Below, piece after piece: positions 37,570-46,269 of a DNA stretch of 64,000 nucleotides (within the stretch, counting starts at the first letter, position 1; every line of letters starts with the position of its first letter). Source of the DNA: Alphaproteobacteria bacterium (lineage in GTDB: Bacteria > Pseudomonadota > Alphaproteobacteria > JANQMY01); assembly GCA_028289425.1 (NCBI GenBank), contig JANQPL010000003.1, forward strand, positions 1 to 64,000. The letters run 5' to 3'. The notes beneath the pieces are model-generated. The model saw nothing but the letters and a program-made list of their open reading frames with translations, made no database searches and was not told where the DNA came from. The position numbers and the translations under genes are program-made.

Positions 37570-38514
37570 ATGTCCACATTGCACCTTTTGGACCCGGAGC
37601 TTCGCGCCGTCATCGAACAAATGCCGGACATGGATTTGTCCCACGACACGGTCCGCCAGCGGCGAGCCGAAATTCTTGAATTGGCGATCGAAGGGGATGC
37701 GGACGGCGCCGGCGTCTTGCGGGAAGAGATCCATGTGCCGGGGATTGACGGTGAACCGTCCGTACGCTGCTTAAAATACACACCCAAGGAGCGGGCAGCA
37801 CCTTCGCCCGCATATTTGCACATTCATGGGGGCGGCTATTTGTTGGGCGCACCGGAAATGTCCGACGATTTGAATGTGCGTGTGGCATCGGGCTTGGGCA
37901 GTGTGGTGGTGTCGGTGGATTACCGTCTGGCGCCGGAACACCCCATCCCCGCGCCCCTTAACGACTGCTTTGCGGCGCTAAAATGGATGCATGAAAATAC
38001 GGACGCGCTGGGCATCGACCCCGCGCGCATCGCCATTGGCGGCGAAAGCGCCGGCGGCGGGCTTGCGGCGGCCCTGGCGCTCAAGGCGCGGGATGCGGGC
38101 AATCTGCCCATCTGTTTTCAGCTATTGGTCTATCCGATGATTGACGATCGCACCGGCACGGCGGAACAGCCGGGCGATCCGCTGACCGGTGAATTTGTTT
38201 GGACACGGGCGCGCAACCAATTCGGCTGGAACGCCTATCTGGGCGATGCGCCGCGGGCGGCACCGCAAGTGCCGGCGCGCGCCGAAACCCTCAAAGGCCT
38301 GCCCACCACTTGGCTTGCGACGGCGGCTCTTGATTTGTTCCGGGATGAGAACATTGCCTATGCCCAGCGGCTGATGGCCGACGGGGTTGAGACCGAGCTG
38401 CAAGTCTATCCCGCCGCTTGTCACGGTTTCCAATTGATCCCCCATGCGGCGGTATCGAAACGCTATACGAAGGATTTCTTCGGCGCACTCAAGCGGGGCT
38501 TGGGGGTTGAGTGA
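37570..38514 (+). CDS. HSL-family alpha/beta hydrolase esterase
   Basis: 314 residues. The oxyanion motif LHIHGGGYLLG and the elbow GGESAGGGLAAAL are the hallmarks of the hormone-sensitive-lipase branch, together with SVDYRLAPEHPIPAPLNDC. The remaining triad members are probably Asp in TAALDLFRDEN and His in ACHGFQLI. It should hydrolyse short-chain esters in the cytoplasm. No close operon partner is evident; a short hairpin repeat follows it. Confidence 0.92.
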   Translation: MSTLHLLDPELRAVIEQMPDMDLSHDTVRQRRAEILELAIEGDADGAGVLREEIHVPGIDGEPSVRCLKYTPKERAAPSPAYLHIHGGGYLLGAPEMSDDLNVRVASGLGSVVVSVDYRLAPEHPIPAPLNDCFAALKWMHENTDALGIDPARIAIGGESAGGGLAAALALKARDAGNLPICFQLLVYPMIDDRTGTAEQPGDPLTGEFVWTRARNQFGWNAYLGDAPRAAPQVPARAETLKGLPTTWLATAALDLFRDENIAYAQRLMADGVETELQVYPAACHGFQLIPHAAVSKRYTKDFFGALKRGLGVE

Positions 38515-38548
38515 AACGGCGGATGACCTGTCAGCACATCAACCTGTC

Positions 38549-38570
38549 ATGCCCGCCCTAAGGCGGGCAT
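38549..38570. repeat. short GTCAT-type hairpin
   Basis: ATGCCCGCC and GGCGGGCAT pair over nine bases around CTAA, in the frame TGTC-hairpin-CCA. It lies in the 170-bp gap between the convergent esterase and hxlR genes. Confidence 0.7.
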
Positions 38571-38687
38571 CCAATAGCAGTTCTATCGACAGATATGCCA
38601 AGCGATTTAAGCAATGAGACGCCATTGGATCCTCGGCCCGCGATGCGGACCAAGGATGACAAAAAGAGAACGCAATGTGCCCTGTCT

Positions 38688-39368
38688 TCACCCCTTCCGG
38701 GCATAAGGCGCGGCGACGCTTAAGCGCAGCCAAGACGGAAATGCTTTTCTAAAGTCGGGCGGTGCTTCGATCTGCATTTCTCCGGCCCGCACGGCGCTGC
38801 GCAGAGGCCGGCGCCCCATCCACACGTCGATCATGGTGGCCACCGGCGTTGTCACCGCCACATCCACCTCGAATCCCGGCCATTTGGTGCAAGCATCCAC
38901 CTCGCGCTTGGTGCACACCAGCCAAGAGCGCCGGTTTTTGGGCGGCGCATCGGGAAAGGTGAATTCAATCACCGTGCGGCCCTTGGGCAGCTTGGTGCGG
39001 TCGATGCGGCTGCGCATGTGCCAGATCAGCACGTTGGGATCGCGGTCCGCGTCCGTCAAGCCGCGCGCCCAGCGCTGGCCCCACCGGCCAAGCTCGTTGA
39101 CGATTGGCTCCAACTCGTTGCAGGCTTGGGTGGGAAGATAGAGATATCCCTTACCATCCGCCGACGGATCTTTGCGCACAATGCCCGCCTCTTCCAGTAA
39201 GTCGAGCCGCTGCGACAGCAACGTTGCCGACATTTTCGGCACCCCATTGCGGATTTCGTTGAAGCGGCGGCTGCCGTCCAGCAACTCGCGCACCACAAGC
39301 AAGGTCCACCGCTCTGCCAACACTTCGGCTGAGAGCGCGACCGGGCAATACTGTCCATAACCTTTCAT
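38688..39368 (-). CDS. HxlR-family transcriptional regulator with C-terminal extension
   Basis: 226 residues. I chose ATG 39368 because GGAGG ends nine bases before it; the ATG at 39377 directly abuts that site and is too close. The winged HTH of HxlR type is at residues 5-95 (YCPVALSAEVLAERWTLLVV, RFNEIRNGVPKMSATLLSQR). A further domain of about 120 residues follows, longer than classical HxlR proteins, and may bind a ligand. The gene is divergent from the acyl-CoA dehydrogenase at 39502 and probably regulates it. Confidence 0.87.
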   Translation of the reverse strand: MKGYGQYCPVALSAEVLAERWTLLVVRELLDGSRRFNEIRNGVPKMSATLLSQRLDLLEEAGIVRKDPSADGKGYLYLPTQACNELEPIVNELGRWGQRWARGLTDADRDPNVLIWHMRSRIDRTKLPKGRTVIEFTFPDAPPKNRRSWLVCTKREVDACTKWPGFEVDVAVTTPVATMIDVWMGRRPLRSAVRAGEMQIEAPPDFRKAFPSWLRLSVAAPYARKG

Positions 39369-39501
39369 GGACGTCATCCTCCGACGGTTTTTGGGGCCTT
39401 CAAGTAAAGAATCTGTACCACGCTGCGGCTCCAGATTCTTGACTATGTCGCTTTCACCACATGGCTATCCTACGCGCAAATGCCAAGTGGAGATAAGCCT
39501 C

Positions 39502-40650
39502 ATGAACATTCACACACCCTCACCCACGACACACCCTCACCGGCTATGCCGAGACATTGACCGGTTGGGGTCCACATTTCTGGAGCGTTCTACTGTCCAT
39601 GACGACACCGATACATTTGTCGCGCGGAACTACGAAGACCTGAAAGAAATCAACTATTTCTCGGCGGGCGTTCCCCTCGAACTTGGTGGCGGGGGCGCCG
39701 GCTATGGCGACATTTGCGCGGCAACGCGGCGGCTTGGCCATTATTGCGCCTCGACGGCGCTGGCCACGGCCATGCACCACCACAATGTGCAACAAATGAT
39801 TTTCCGCTGGCGCCGAGATGAAAACACCGCCTTGGCCGAAAAGCTTGCCCACATCGCCGCCGATCAATTGGTCGTGGTGACCTCCGGGGCCAGCGATTGG
39901 ACAACCCCCAGCGGAGAGGCTGTGAAGACCGATGGCGGCTTCCGGGTGAGTGGGCGAAAAATTTTCGCCAGCGGTTGCCCCAAGGGCGCGGTCCTGACCA
40001 CCAGCGCACCGTATACAGATGAAAACAGCGACCGGCAGGTCATCCACTACACCCTGCCTTTGGAAGATCCTTCCGTATCCATCGACAAAACTTGGAAAGC
40101 GCAAGGCATGCGCGGCACGGGCTCCCACGACATCGTCATTGAGGATTTCTTCGTGCCCGACGAGGCCGTGGCGCTCACCCGTCCGTGCGGGGAATGGCAC
40201 GAGGCGCTCGAAATCGCGATGGGCTGTGCCATGCCCATCGTCATGTCCGCCTATCTGGGCGTGGCGGAACAGGCCGCGGAGATCGCGATCAAGGCCGCGC
40301 GCGGCAAGGACGACCCGGCCGTTCACACGGCCTTGGGCGAGATGGCGAATGCGCTCGAAACCGCGACTCTGGCGGTCGATGCCATGGTCGCCGGTTCCGC
40401 CGGTGTGGACTTCACACCGTCCGTCGCCTTTACGAGCCGATTGGCGTCTCGCAAAACCATCGCCACCCGTGCCGTGATCGACACCGTCGAACGGGCGGTC
40501 GATGTGGTGGGCGGCGCCGCCTTTTTCCGACGTCATCCGCTGGAACGGCTGCAGCGCGACATACGCGCCGCCCGCTTCCACCCCATGCAGGAAAAACGGC
40601 AGTTGGTCTTTACGGGCCGGCTCGCGGCGGGTTTATCGCCGGTTGGTTGA
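39502..40650 (+). CDS. acyl-CoA dehydrogenase family protein
   Basis: 382 residues from ATG 39502, preceded by GGAGAT. FSAGVPLELGGGGAGYGDI, GRKIFASGCPKGAVL and AQGMRGTGSHDIVIEDFFVPD belong to the acyl-CoA dehydrogenase fold. The usual TEPGxGSD and YGGTxE segments are replaced (VVTSGASDW; RFHPMQEKRQ), so it may be a flavin monooxygenase or a dehydrogenase with an unusual catalytic base. The divergent HxlR gene suggests inducible expression. The substrate is unknown. Confidence 0.82.
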   Translation: MNIHTPSPTTHPHRLCRDIDRLGSTFLERSTVHDDTDTFVARNYEDLKEINYFSAGVPLELGGGGAGYGDICAATRRLGHYCASTALATAMHHHNVQQMIFRWRRDENTALAEKLAHIAADQLVVVTSGASDWTTPSGEAVKTDGGFRVSGRKIFASGCPKGAVLTTSAPYTDENSDRQVIHYTLPLEDPSVSIDKTWKAQGMRGTGSHDIVIEDFFVPDEAVALTRPCGEWHEALEIAMGCAMPIVMSAYLGVAEQAAEIAIKAARGKDDPAVHTALGEMANALETATLAVDAMVAGSAGVDFTPSVAFTSRLASRKTIATRAVIDTVERAVDVVGGAAFFRRHPLERLQRDIRAARFHPMQEKRQLVFTGRLAAGLSPVG

Positions 40651-40680
40651 TGCCTGATTTGAGATCCACCATCCTCGACT

Positions 40681-40804
40681 GTCATCCCAGCGCCCGTGTC
40701 TGGCCTCCGGCCAGCACGAGCATAAACTCCAGCTGGGATCCATAATCCCTGCATTAATCGAGCAGTCGGCAGTGGTTATGGGTCCCTGCTTCCGCAGGGA
40801 CGAC
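40681..40804. repeat. two-hairpin dispersed repeat, copy 2
   Basis: The first hairpin (40681-40742) is bounded by GTCATCCCAGC and GCTGGGATCCA, and the second (40775-40804) by GTTATGGGTCCCTGC and GCAGGGACGAC. Against the copy at 33853, T:A becomes A:T in the first stem and C:G becomes T:A in the second, so pairing is kept. The rest of the geneless stretch 40805-40979 shows only the region upstream of the RND gene. Confidence 0.85.
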
Positions 40805-40979
40805 GATTGTTATAGTTTTCGGAGTCCTTGCGAAGGCCGCCCAGGGTGCTGTAAAAACAGCGCCCCGCTTTTTCACGCATGAGTCGGTCACAACAAGCAA
40901 GCGGGCTATCGGGAGGGCCGGGTTGAAGACCTGGCCGGGCAAGAGCCGTGAACGGTGAAACAGACCAAATGATTCAGGT

Positions 40980-43900
40980 ATGAATCCGCTGGTCCGCGTA
41001 GCGCTGGAGCGCTCGCGCACAATCCTCAGTATTCTGACCGCCATCCTGGTCGCCGGGGCGCTCAGTTACATCGCCGTGCCCAAAGAAGGCGATCCGGACG
41101 CCCAGATCCCCTTTGTCATCGTCAATGTCATCCATATCGGCATTTCCCCGGAAGATGGCGAGCGCCTAATCGGGCGGCCGCTGGAGAGCGAGCTCTCGGG
41201 GCTCGATGGTGTGCGGGAAATGAAGATCGTCGCAGCCGAAGGCTATGTAAGCGCGGTGCTCGAGTTTCTGGCCGGAGCCGATATCGATCAGGCACTGATC
41301 GATGTGCGCGAAAAAGTCGACCGGGCGAAGGTCGAGTTTCCCTCGGAAACCGAAGAACCCCAGGTGCAAGAATTCAACTCTGCCCTGCAGCCGGTGATCC
41401 GCGTCAACATTCACGGTTCCGCGCCCGAACGCACCTTGTTCCGGCTGGCACGGCAACTCAAGGACCGGATCGAAGGCCTGCCCCAGGTGCTGGAAGCGCA
41501 AATGTATGGCCACCGGGATGAGATGCTGGAGATCATTATCGATCAAGCGCGCCTGCAGGCCTATGAGATCGGCATCACCGATCTGCTGCGCGCGATCAGC
41601 ACCAACAATGCACTGGTGGCGGCGGGCATGCTGGACACGGGCCGCGGCCGTTTCTCGGTGAAGCTGCCGGGCCTGATCGAAACCCATCGGGATGTGGCGC
41701 ATATTCCCGTTAAACACGACGGCGATGCGGTGGTCACATTGGGGGATGTGGCGTCCGTCCGCCGGACCTTTGTGGATCAACGCCAGATCGCTCACTTAAA
41801 CGGCAAACCCGCCATCGGCATCGGCGTGACCAAACGTTTGGGCGAAAACATCATCGAGACGGTGAACGCAACCAAAGCGATCGTGGGGGCGGAAACCGCC
41901 GATTGGCCGTCCAGCGTGAAAATCACGTATACGGACAACCGGTCCCTGGAAATCTATGAGATCCTGAACGACTTGCAAGCCAATGTGACCATCGCCGTTA
42001 TGTTGGTGATGGCGATCGTTGTCCTGGCGTTGGGCTTTCGGTCGGCGGCCTTGGTGGGAATCGCCATTCCGGCGTCATTCCTGTTCGCCTTTTTGTTCAT
42101 CAACGTCACCGGCAACACGGTCAATATGATGGTGCTGTTCGCGTTGATCGTGGCCGTCGGTATGCTGGTGGACGGGGCCATCGTGGTGATCGAGTATGCG
42201 GACCGAAAGATTGCCCAAGGCTTCGACCGCAGCGTTGCTTATGGTGCTGCGGCCACGCGCATGTTCTGGCCCATCCTATCGTCGACGGCCACCACCCTGT
42301 CCGCCTTTCTGCCGCTGTTGTTTTGGCCGGGCGTGACCGGCGATTACATGTTCTTTCTGCCGGTAACACTGATCCTCACCCTCAGCGGATCGCTGCTGGC
42401 CGCCATTTGGTTCCTGCCGGCGCTGGGCAGCGTTTTGGGTCAAAGCGGCGGTACGAACATGGATGTGGCAAAGGCCCTTGACCCGCAAGTGGACGCCCAG
42501 GCAGGCGCGGTTGCGGGGCGCCAATTGGGGGCCGAGAGCTACGCCAAGTTTCTGCGCACGGCATTGCGTTATCCGTTCGTGATCATCGGGGTCACGCTGG
42601 CCGGTCTCTATGTGATCGTTCAGCTGTATCTCGCCAACAATCACGGTCTCATATTGATTTCCGAGTCCGAACCCACCGGTATGCATGTGGCGGTGAGCGC
42701 GAGGGGAAATCTGTCCGTCCACGAATCACGGCGGCTGGTGGGCGAGATTGAAGCGATCATGCTCAACACGGACGGTGTGCGCGCCGTGTTTTCCAGCGCC
42801 GGCACGCAAGACGGCACGGACCCCTTCTCCAATCTGCCGCGGGATGCCATCGGCGAAATGTTTGTCGATTTCGACTATTGGCGCGGCCGCCGCCCCACCG
42901 ACGACATTGTCCGCGATGTGCGCGAGGCGGCGGCGCTTGTCTCCGGCGTGCGCATCGAAGTCAACCCTTACGAACGCAGTCTTGGCGGCGGTAAGGATGT
43001 GCATCTGGATCTGTTTTCTCAGAACCGAAATGTGTTGCCGGAAACCGCGCGGCGTGTACGCCAACATCTCGAACAGCACGTGCCGGGTCTGATCGACATC
43101 GACGATACGGGCCAATTGCCGGGCATCGAATGGGAAGTGCGCGTCGACCGGGAGCAGGCTAAGCGGTTCGGCGCCGATGTGAGCCGCGTGGGTCACGTGG
43201 TACAGCTGATCACCAACGGCATCAAAGTGGGCGAATACCGGCCCGACGATGCGGACGACGAGCTGGACATCCGCATGCGCTTGCCGGTCGCCGAGCGGGG
43301 CCTCAATGGCCTCGACCGGCTGTTCGTTCAATCGGATAGGGGCATGGTGCCCATCTCGAACTTTGTGGTGCGCGCGGCCCGTCAACAGGTGAGCACGTTG
43401 GAACGCATCGACAAGGCCTGGGTGATCGCCGTGCGCGCCAACACGCAGCCGGGCGTGCTGGCCGACGACAAGGTGCGCGAGATCAAAGCCTGGCTCGGGG
43501 AAGGGGCCAATATCGGGCCGGCCGTTTCCTATCGCTTCGGCGGCGACGACCGGCTGCAGGACGAATCCGCCGGCTTTTTGGGCTATGCGTTTTTGGGGGC
43601 GCTGTTTTTGATGGGCGCCATTTTGCTGACCCAGTTCAACAACTACTACTTTGTGCTGATCACCTTGTCCGCCGTGGTTATGTCGACGGTGGGCGTGCTG
43701 CTGGGCATGATGCTCACGGCCCAGCCCTTCAGCATGATCCTTACCGGTACCGGCGTTATTGCCTTGGCGGGTATTGTGGTGAACAACAACATCGTGCTGA
43801 TCGATACCTATCAGCGGCTGCTCGCCGCGGGGCAAGACCGGTTTGACGCTATTATCGACACGGCCCGCCAGCGGTTCCGCCCCATCTTGCTCACCACGGT

Positions 43901-44150
43901 AACCACCGCGGTGGGCCTGATGCCCATGGTCCTGCAATTCAGCTTCGACATCCGGGCGGGCGAAGTGACCTATGGATCGCCCACCAGCTATTTCTGGAAA
44001 CCTTTGTCTACGGCGATCGTCTTTGGCCTTGGGTTTTCCACCATTCTGACACTGATCATCACCCCCGCCGCCCTGGCCGTGCCGATCCGGCTTAACGAGC
44101 TATGGCACCGGTGGAAACCGTCACTGGGCGCGCTCGCCCGGCTTTCTTGA
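40980..44150 (+). CDS. RND-family efflux permease without adjacent adaptor
   Basis: 1056 residues, the usual size of an AcrB-type pump, with about twelve transmembrane helices in two halves and two large periplasmic loops. The proton-relay helix 4 reads VGMLVDGAIVVIE near residue 395: one Asp is kept where many HAE1 pumps have Asp-Asp. Helix 10 has GIVVNNNIVLID near residue 930, with Asn in place of the relay Lys. No membrane-fusion protein or outer-membrane factor gene is next to it; RidA follows. The pump must borrow an adaptor encoded elsewhere, or act alone. The substrate is unknown. Confidence 0.9.
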   Translation: MNPLVRVALERSRTILSILTAILVAGALSYIAVPKEGDPDAQIPFVIVNVIHIGISPEDGERLIGRPLESELSGLDGVREMKIVAAEGYVSAVLEFLAGADIDQALIDVREKVDRAKVEFPSETEEPQVQEFNSALQPVIRVNIHGSAPERTLFRLARQLKDRIEGLPQVLEAQMYGHRDEMLEIIIDQARLQAYEIGITDLLRAISTNNALVAAGMLDTGRGRFSVKLPGLIETHRDVAHIPVKHDGDAVVTLGDVASVRRTFVDQRQIAHLNGKPAIGIGVTKRLGENIIETVNATKAIVGAETADWPSSVKITYTDNRSLEIYEILNDLQANVTIAVMLVMAIVVLALGFRSAALVGIAIPASFLFAFLFINVTGNTVNMMVLFALIVAVGMLVDGAIVVIEYADRKIAQGFDRSVAYGAAATRMFWPILSSTATTLSAFLPLLFWPGVTGDYMFFLPVTLILTLSGSLLAAIWFLPALGSVLGQSGGTNMDVAKALDPQVDAQAGAVAGRQLGAESYAKFLRTALRYPFVIIGVTLAGLYVIVQLYLANNHGLILISESEPTGMHVAVSARGNLSVHESRRLVGEIEAIMLNTDGVRAVFSSAGTQDGTDPFSNLPRDAIGEMFVDFDYWRGRRPTDDIVRDVREAAALVSGVRIEVNPYERSLGGGKDVHLDLFSQNRNVLPETARRVRQHLEQHVPGLIDIDDTGQLPGIEWEVRVDREQAKRFGADVSRVGHVVQLITNGIKVGEYRPDDADDELDIRMRLPVAERGLNGLDRLFVQSDRGMVPISNFVVRAARQQVSTLERIDKAWVIAVRANTQPGVLADDKVREIKAWLGEGANIGPAVSYRFGGDDRLQDESAGFLGYAFLGALFLMGAILLTQFNNYYFVLITLSAVVMSTVGVLLGMMLTAQPFSMILTGTGVIALAGIVVNNNIVLIDTYQRLLAAGQDRFDAIIDTARQRFRPILLTTVTTAVGLMPMVLQFSFDIRAGEVTYGSPTSYFWKPLSTAIVFGLGFSTILTLIITPAALAVPIRLNELWHRWKPSLGALARLS

Positions 44151-44183
44151 CCGCGCTGAGCGGGCCCGTGTTACGTTTCAAAC

Positions 44184-44606
44184 ATGGCTGGACACCGCAC
44201 CGACAATGAAGCCGTTACCCGCTACGCCACCGCGCGGCGGGCGGGCGACCTGCTGTATCTTGCGGGCGTGAGCGGCCGCGGGGCCGACAATGTCATCCCC
44301 GGCGTTACCGAGAACGCGGACGGCACCGTTAGCCTCGACATGTTTGTGCAAACCATCGGGTGCTTCAAAAACCTGGAGGCGCAGCTGACGTCCCATGGTC
44401 TCACCCTTGAGCATTTGGTGGACCTCACCTGCTACCTCACCAACATGGACGACTATATGCGGTTTGTGGACGCCTTCAATAAAGCGTTCGACGGCCTGAA
44501 CGCCCCGCCCCGCACCACCATCGGGGTCGCTTCCCTGCCGGACCCAAAGCTCTGTATAGAGATTAAAGGTGTGGCGTGTTTCAGCGATAGTCGTGCAACA
44601 GACTGA
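44184..44606 (+). CDS. RidA/YjgF family protein
   Basis: 140 residues. The fold is shown by RAGDLLYLAGVSG, LEHLVDLTCYLTNMDDY and the C-terminal APPRTTIGVASLP with the Arg that deaminating RidA proteins use to bind the imine, then LCIEIKGVA. Such proteins hydrolyse reactive enamine/imine intermediates or act in related catabolic steps. The gene follows the RND pump by 33 bp in the same direction, possibly sharing its transcript. Confidence 0.9.
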   Translation: MAGHRTDNEAVTRYATARRAGDLLYLAGVSGRGADNVIPGVTENADGTVSLDMFVQTIGCFKNLEAQLTSHGLTLEHLVDLTCYLTNMDDYMRFVDAFNKAFDGLNAPPRTTIGVASLPDPKLCIEIKGVACFSDSRATD

Positions 44607-44634
44607 TTGGCAACATCCCATTTCTCTCGGTGTC

Positions 44635-44657
44635 GTTCGCCGGTTTAGCCGGCGAAC
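44635..44657. repeat. short hairpin, left half of a paired element
   Basis: GTTCGCCGG and CCGGCGAAC pair around TTTAG. With the hairpin at 44716-44737 it forms an inverted arrangement (GTGTCGTTCGCC here, GGCGAATGACAC at the far end), about 120 bp in total. Confidence 0.7.
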
Positions 44658-44715
44658 CCATTCCTCGGCACATTCCGAACTCAAGGATTGGATTTCGGAG
44701 TAAAAGGAAGGTTGG

Positions 44716-44737
44716 ATTCGCCGCTTTCGCGGCGAAT
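44716..44737. repeat. short hairpin, right half of a paired element
   Basis: ATTCGCCGC and GCGGCGAAT pair perfectly around TTTC, in the frame TGG-hairpin-GAC, the reverse orientation of the GTCAT-hairpin-CCA elements. Confidence 0.7.
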
Positions 44738-44806
44738 GACACATTTGGTTTTGTCTGCGACAACGCGCCTAATTGGACCGCCGCCGATCCACCCCACGTT
44801 AGATCT

Positions 44807-45301
44807 ATGACCAACATGCGCTGTTTTTCTATAGCGCGGCTTATTGCGGCGCTGCTTCTGGTGCCACCACTCACCCACGGCACCCTAATTGCCGTGATCG
44901 CCGTGCCGATCATCGGGTTTCAAGCGGCAGTGGGGACCATGGAGGACGCGGGCATCCTGATTGTGTCGATCACTTACCTTGTCGGCATGATTGCCTTGCC
45001 AACCACCTTCATCGGTGTGGGGACCATACTGGCCCCCATGTATTACCTTCAAGCCAAACGGCTTGACATCTATTCGGAAGCAACGCTTGCAGCGTTCGGT
45101 CTGGTGGGCGTTCCTATTGCCCTCGCGATCAGCGGACTTGTGATAACCGCTATTTCTACCGGCAGCTATTCACTTACCGACTATTTGGGAAGCATGGCTG
45201 TCATGATTGGCGTCTTCTGGCCATTTGGCGTGATCTATGCGCTGGTTGCCACGGCCTACTTCATTTGGATCACGCGGCCGGCCCCTGCCCTCACCCCCTA
45301 G
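44807..45301 (+). CDS. small membrane protein of unknown function
   Basis: 164 residues from ATG 44807; ATG 44816 is equally possible. Four or five hydrophobic helices fill most of the sequence (LIAVIAVPIIGFQAAVG, ILIVSITYLVGMIALP, LAAFGLVGVPIALAISG, MAVMIGVFWPFGVIYALVATAYF). No family is recognised. Its stop codon lies inside a short sequence that also forms the end of the gene at 46835, so its C-terminus may have been created by a rearrangement. Confidence 0.6.
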   Translation: MTNMRCFSIARLIAALLLVPPLTHGTLIAVIAVPIIGFQAAVGTMEDAGILIVSITYLVGMIALPTTFIGVGTILAPMYYLQAKRLDIYSEATLAAFGLVGVPIALAISGLVITAISTGSYSLTDYLGSMAVMIGVFWPFGVIYALVATAYFIWITRPAPALTP

Positions 45302-45413
45302 ACCGCCCCACCACAGCGACCAACCCGTCCAGGCACAATATGGCCAACCGGCCATCATCTCTCACCAGCGCAATCCAAATTTGCCGGCCTCTTTTTTGGG
45401 CAGGTGAAATGTC
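45291..45413 (-). pseudogene. remnant of a gene end related to the 46835-47308 gene
   Basis: On the minus strand this open stretch ends in the residues LVAVVGRSRG and a stop, the same ten residues and stop position as the membrane protein gene at 46835-47308, with synonymous codon differences. DNA similarity covers about 60 bp (45295-45358 against 46839-46894) with a small gap. Nothing further upstream in this frame resembles that protein, so it is a leftover 3-prime end. It borders the tyrosinase genes. Confidence 0.55.
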
Positions 45414-45477
45414 TCACAAAGCCAACGCAAATTGCGGTCTATTGTTGGCTCCGGCAAACATTAGGGGATACGCACCA

Positions 45478-46269
45478 ATGACTGGCTCGATGGTTTATCG
45501 CCTTAGTGTCGGTGAAGTGACGGCGCCTCACATGGCGACCTACATACAAGCGCTGTCCGAAATTCAAGCGATCTCCGATGATCGTGGTTACAACCATGTC
45601 GCAGGATTTCACGGCGCACCCAACTTTTATTGCTGGCATCATCAAAACAACGCAAACACCGATTTGCAGGCGCGCCTTTTCCTTCCTTGGCATCGAGCAT
45701 ATCTGTGGTGGCTGGAACAGCGCTTGCGAGACCGATTGGAAAATGCGGCGTTGCCTTGGTGGGACTGGACTCTGGTCAGAGATGTCCCAGCGATTTACGA
45801 CGACGACACGATAGGAGGACGGCGAAATCCTCTCGCTTCGTCGACAATAATTCTGCCGACCGTGAATCCGCCGATCAACAGAGAGACTGTCCGCGCCCCA
45901 GGCAGCAATCCTTTTGTCCGGTTGCCGAGAAGGCGCGAAGTAGAAAGAGTACTCGCCCAGTCAGATTGGGCGTCGTTCAGTGATTTAATGGAAAGTCTGC
46001 ATGATCGAGTTCACGTCTGGGTTGGCGGAGATATGGCCAGTGTCGGTACAGCGGCATTCGACCCTATCTTTTTTGCCCATCATTGTATGATCGACCGGAT
46101 TTGGTACTTGTGGCAGGTAAGGCACGGCAATGGAGGGGTTCCTAATGCTCTGTTGGATCTCGAGCTCATCCCGTTTGGACGTCGTGTCAAGGACGTGCTG
46201 GATGTTCAAACACTAGGGTACGAATATGCTGTAGACTCGATGGAGGTACCTGATGCCGATTCACCATAG
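45478..46269 (+). CDS. tyrosinase copper-binding catalytic domain protein
   Basis: 263 residues from ATG 45478 with an AGGGGA site; ATG 45409 is an upstream alternative. The type-3 copper site is complete: first copper ligands in VAGFHGAP, CWHH and FLPWHRAYLWWLEQ; second copper ligands in LHDRVHVWVGGDM and FDPIFFAHHCMIDRIW. It should oxidise phenols to o-quinones. The C-terminal domain normally fused to this enzyme class is encoded by the next, overlapping gene. No secretion signal is visible. The region looks lower in GC than its neighbours and is flanked by a duplicated gene end, suggesting insertion. Confidence 0.9.
   Translation: MTGSMVYRLSVGEVTAPHMATYIQALSEIQAISDDRGYNHVAGFHGAPNFYCWHHQNNANTDLQARLFLPWHRAYLWWLEQRLRDRLENAALPWWDWTLVRDVPAIYDDDTIGGRRNPLASSTIILPTVNPPINRETVRAPGSNPFVRLPRRREVERVLAQSDWASFSDLMESLHDRVHVWVGGDMASVGTAAFDPIFFAHHCMIDRIWYLWQVRHGNGGVPNALLDLELIPFGRRVKDVLDVQTLGYEYAVDSMEVPDADSP

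Noticed and set aside
42726-43937. 403-residue antisense open frame in the RND gene
   Set aside because: The plus frame is a complete RND pump; the antisense translation has no hydrophobic pattern or known motif.
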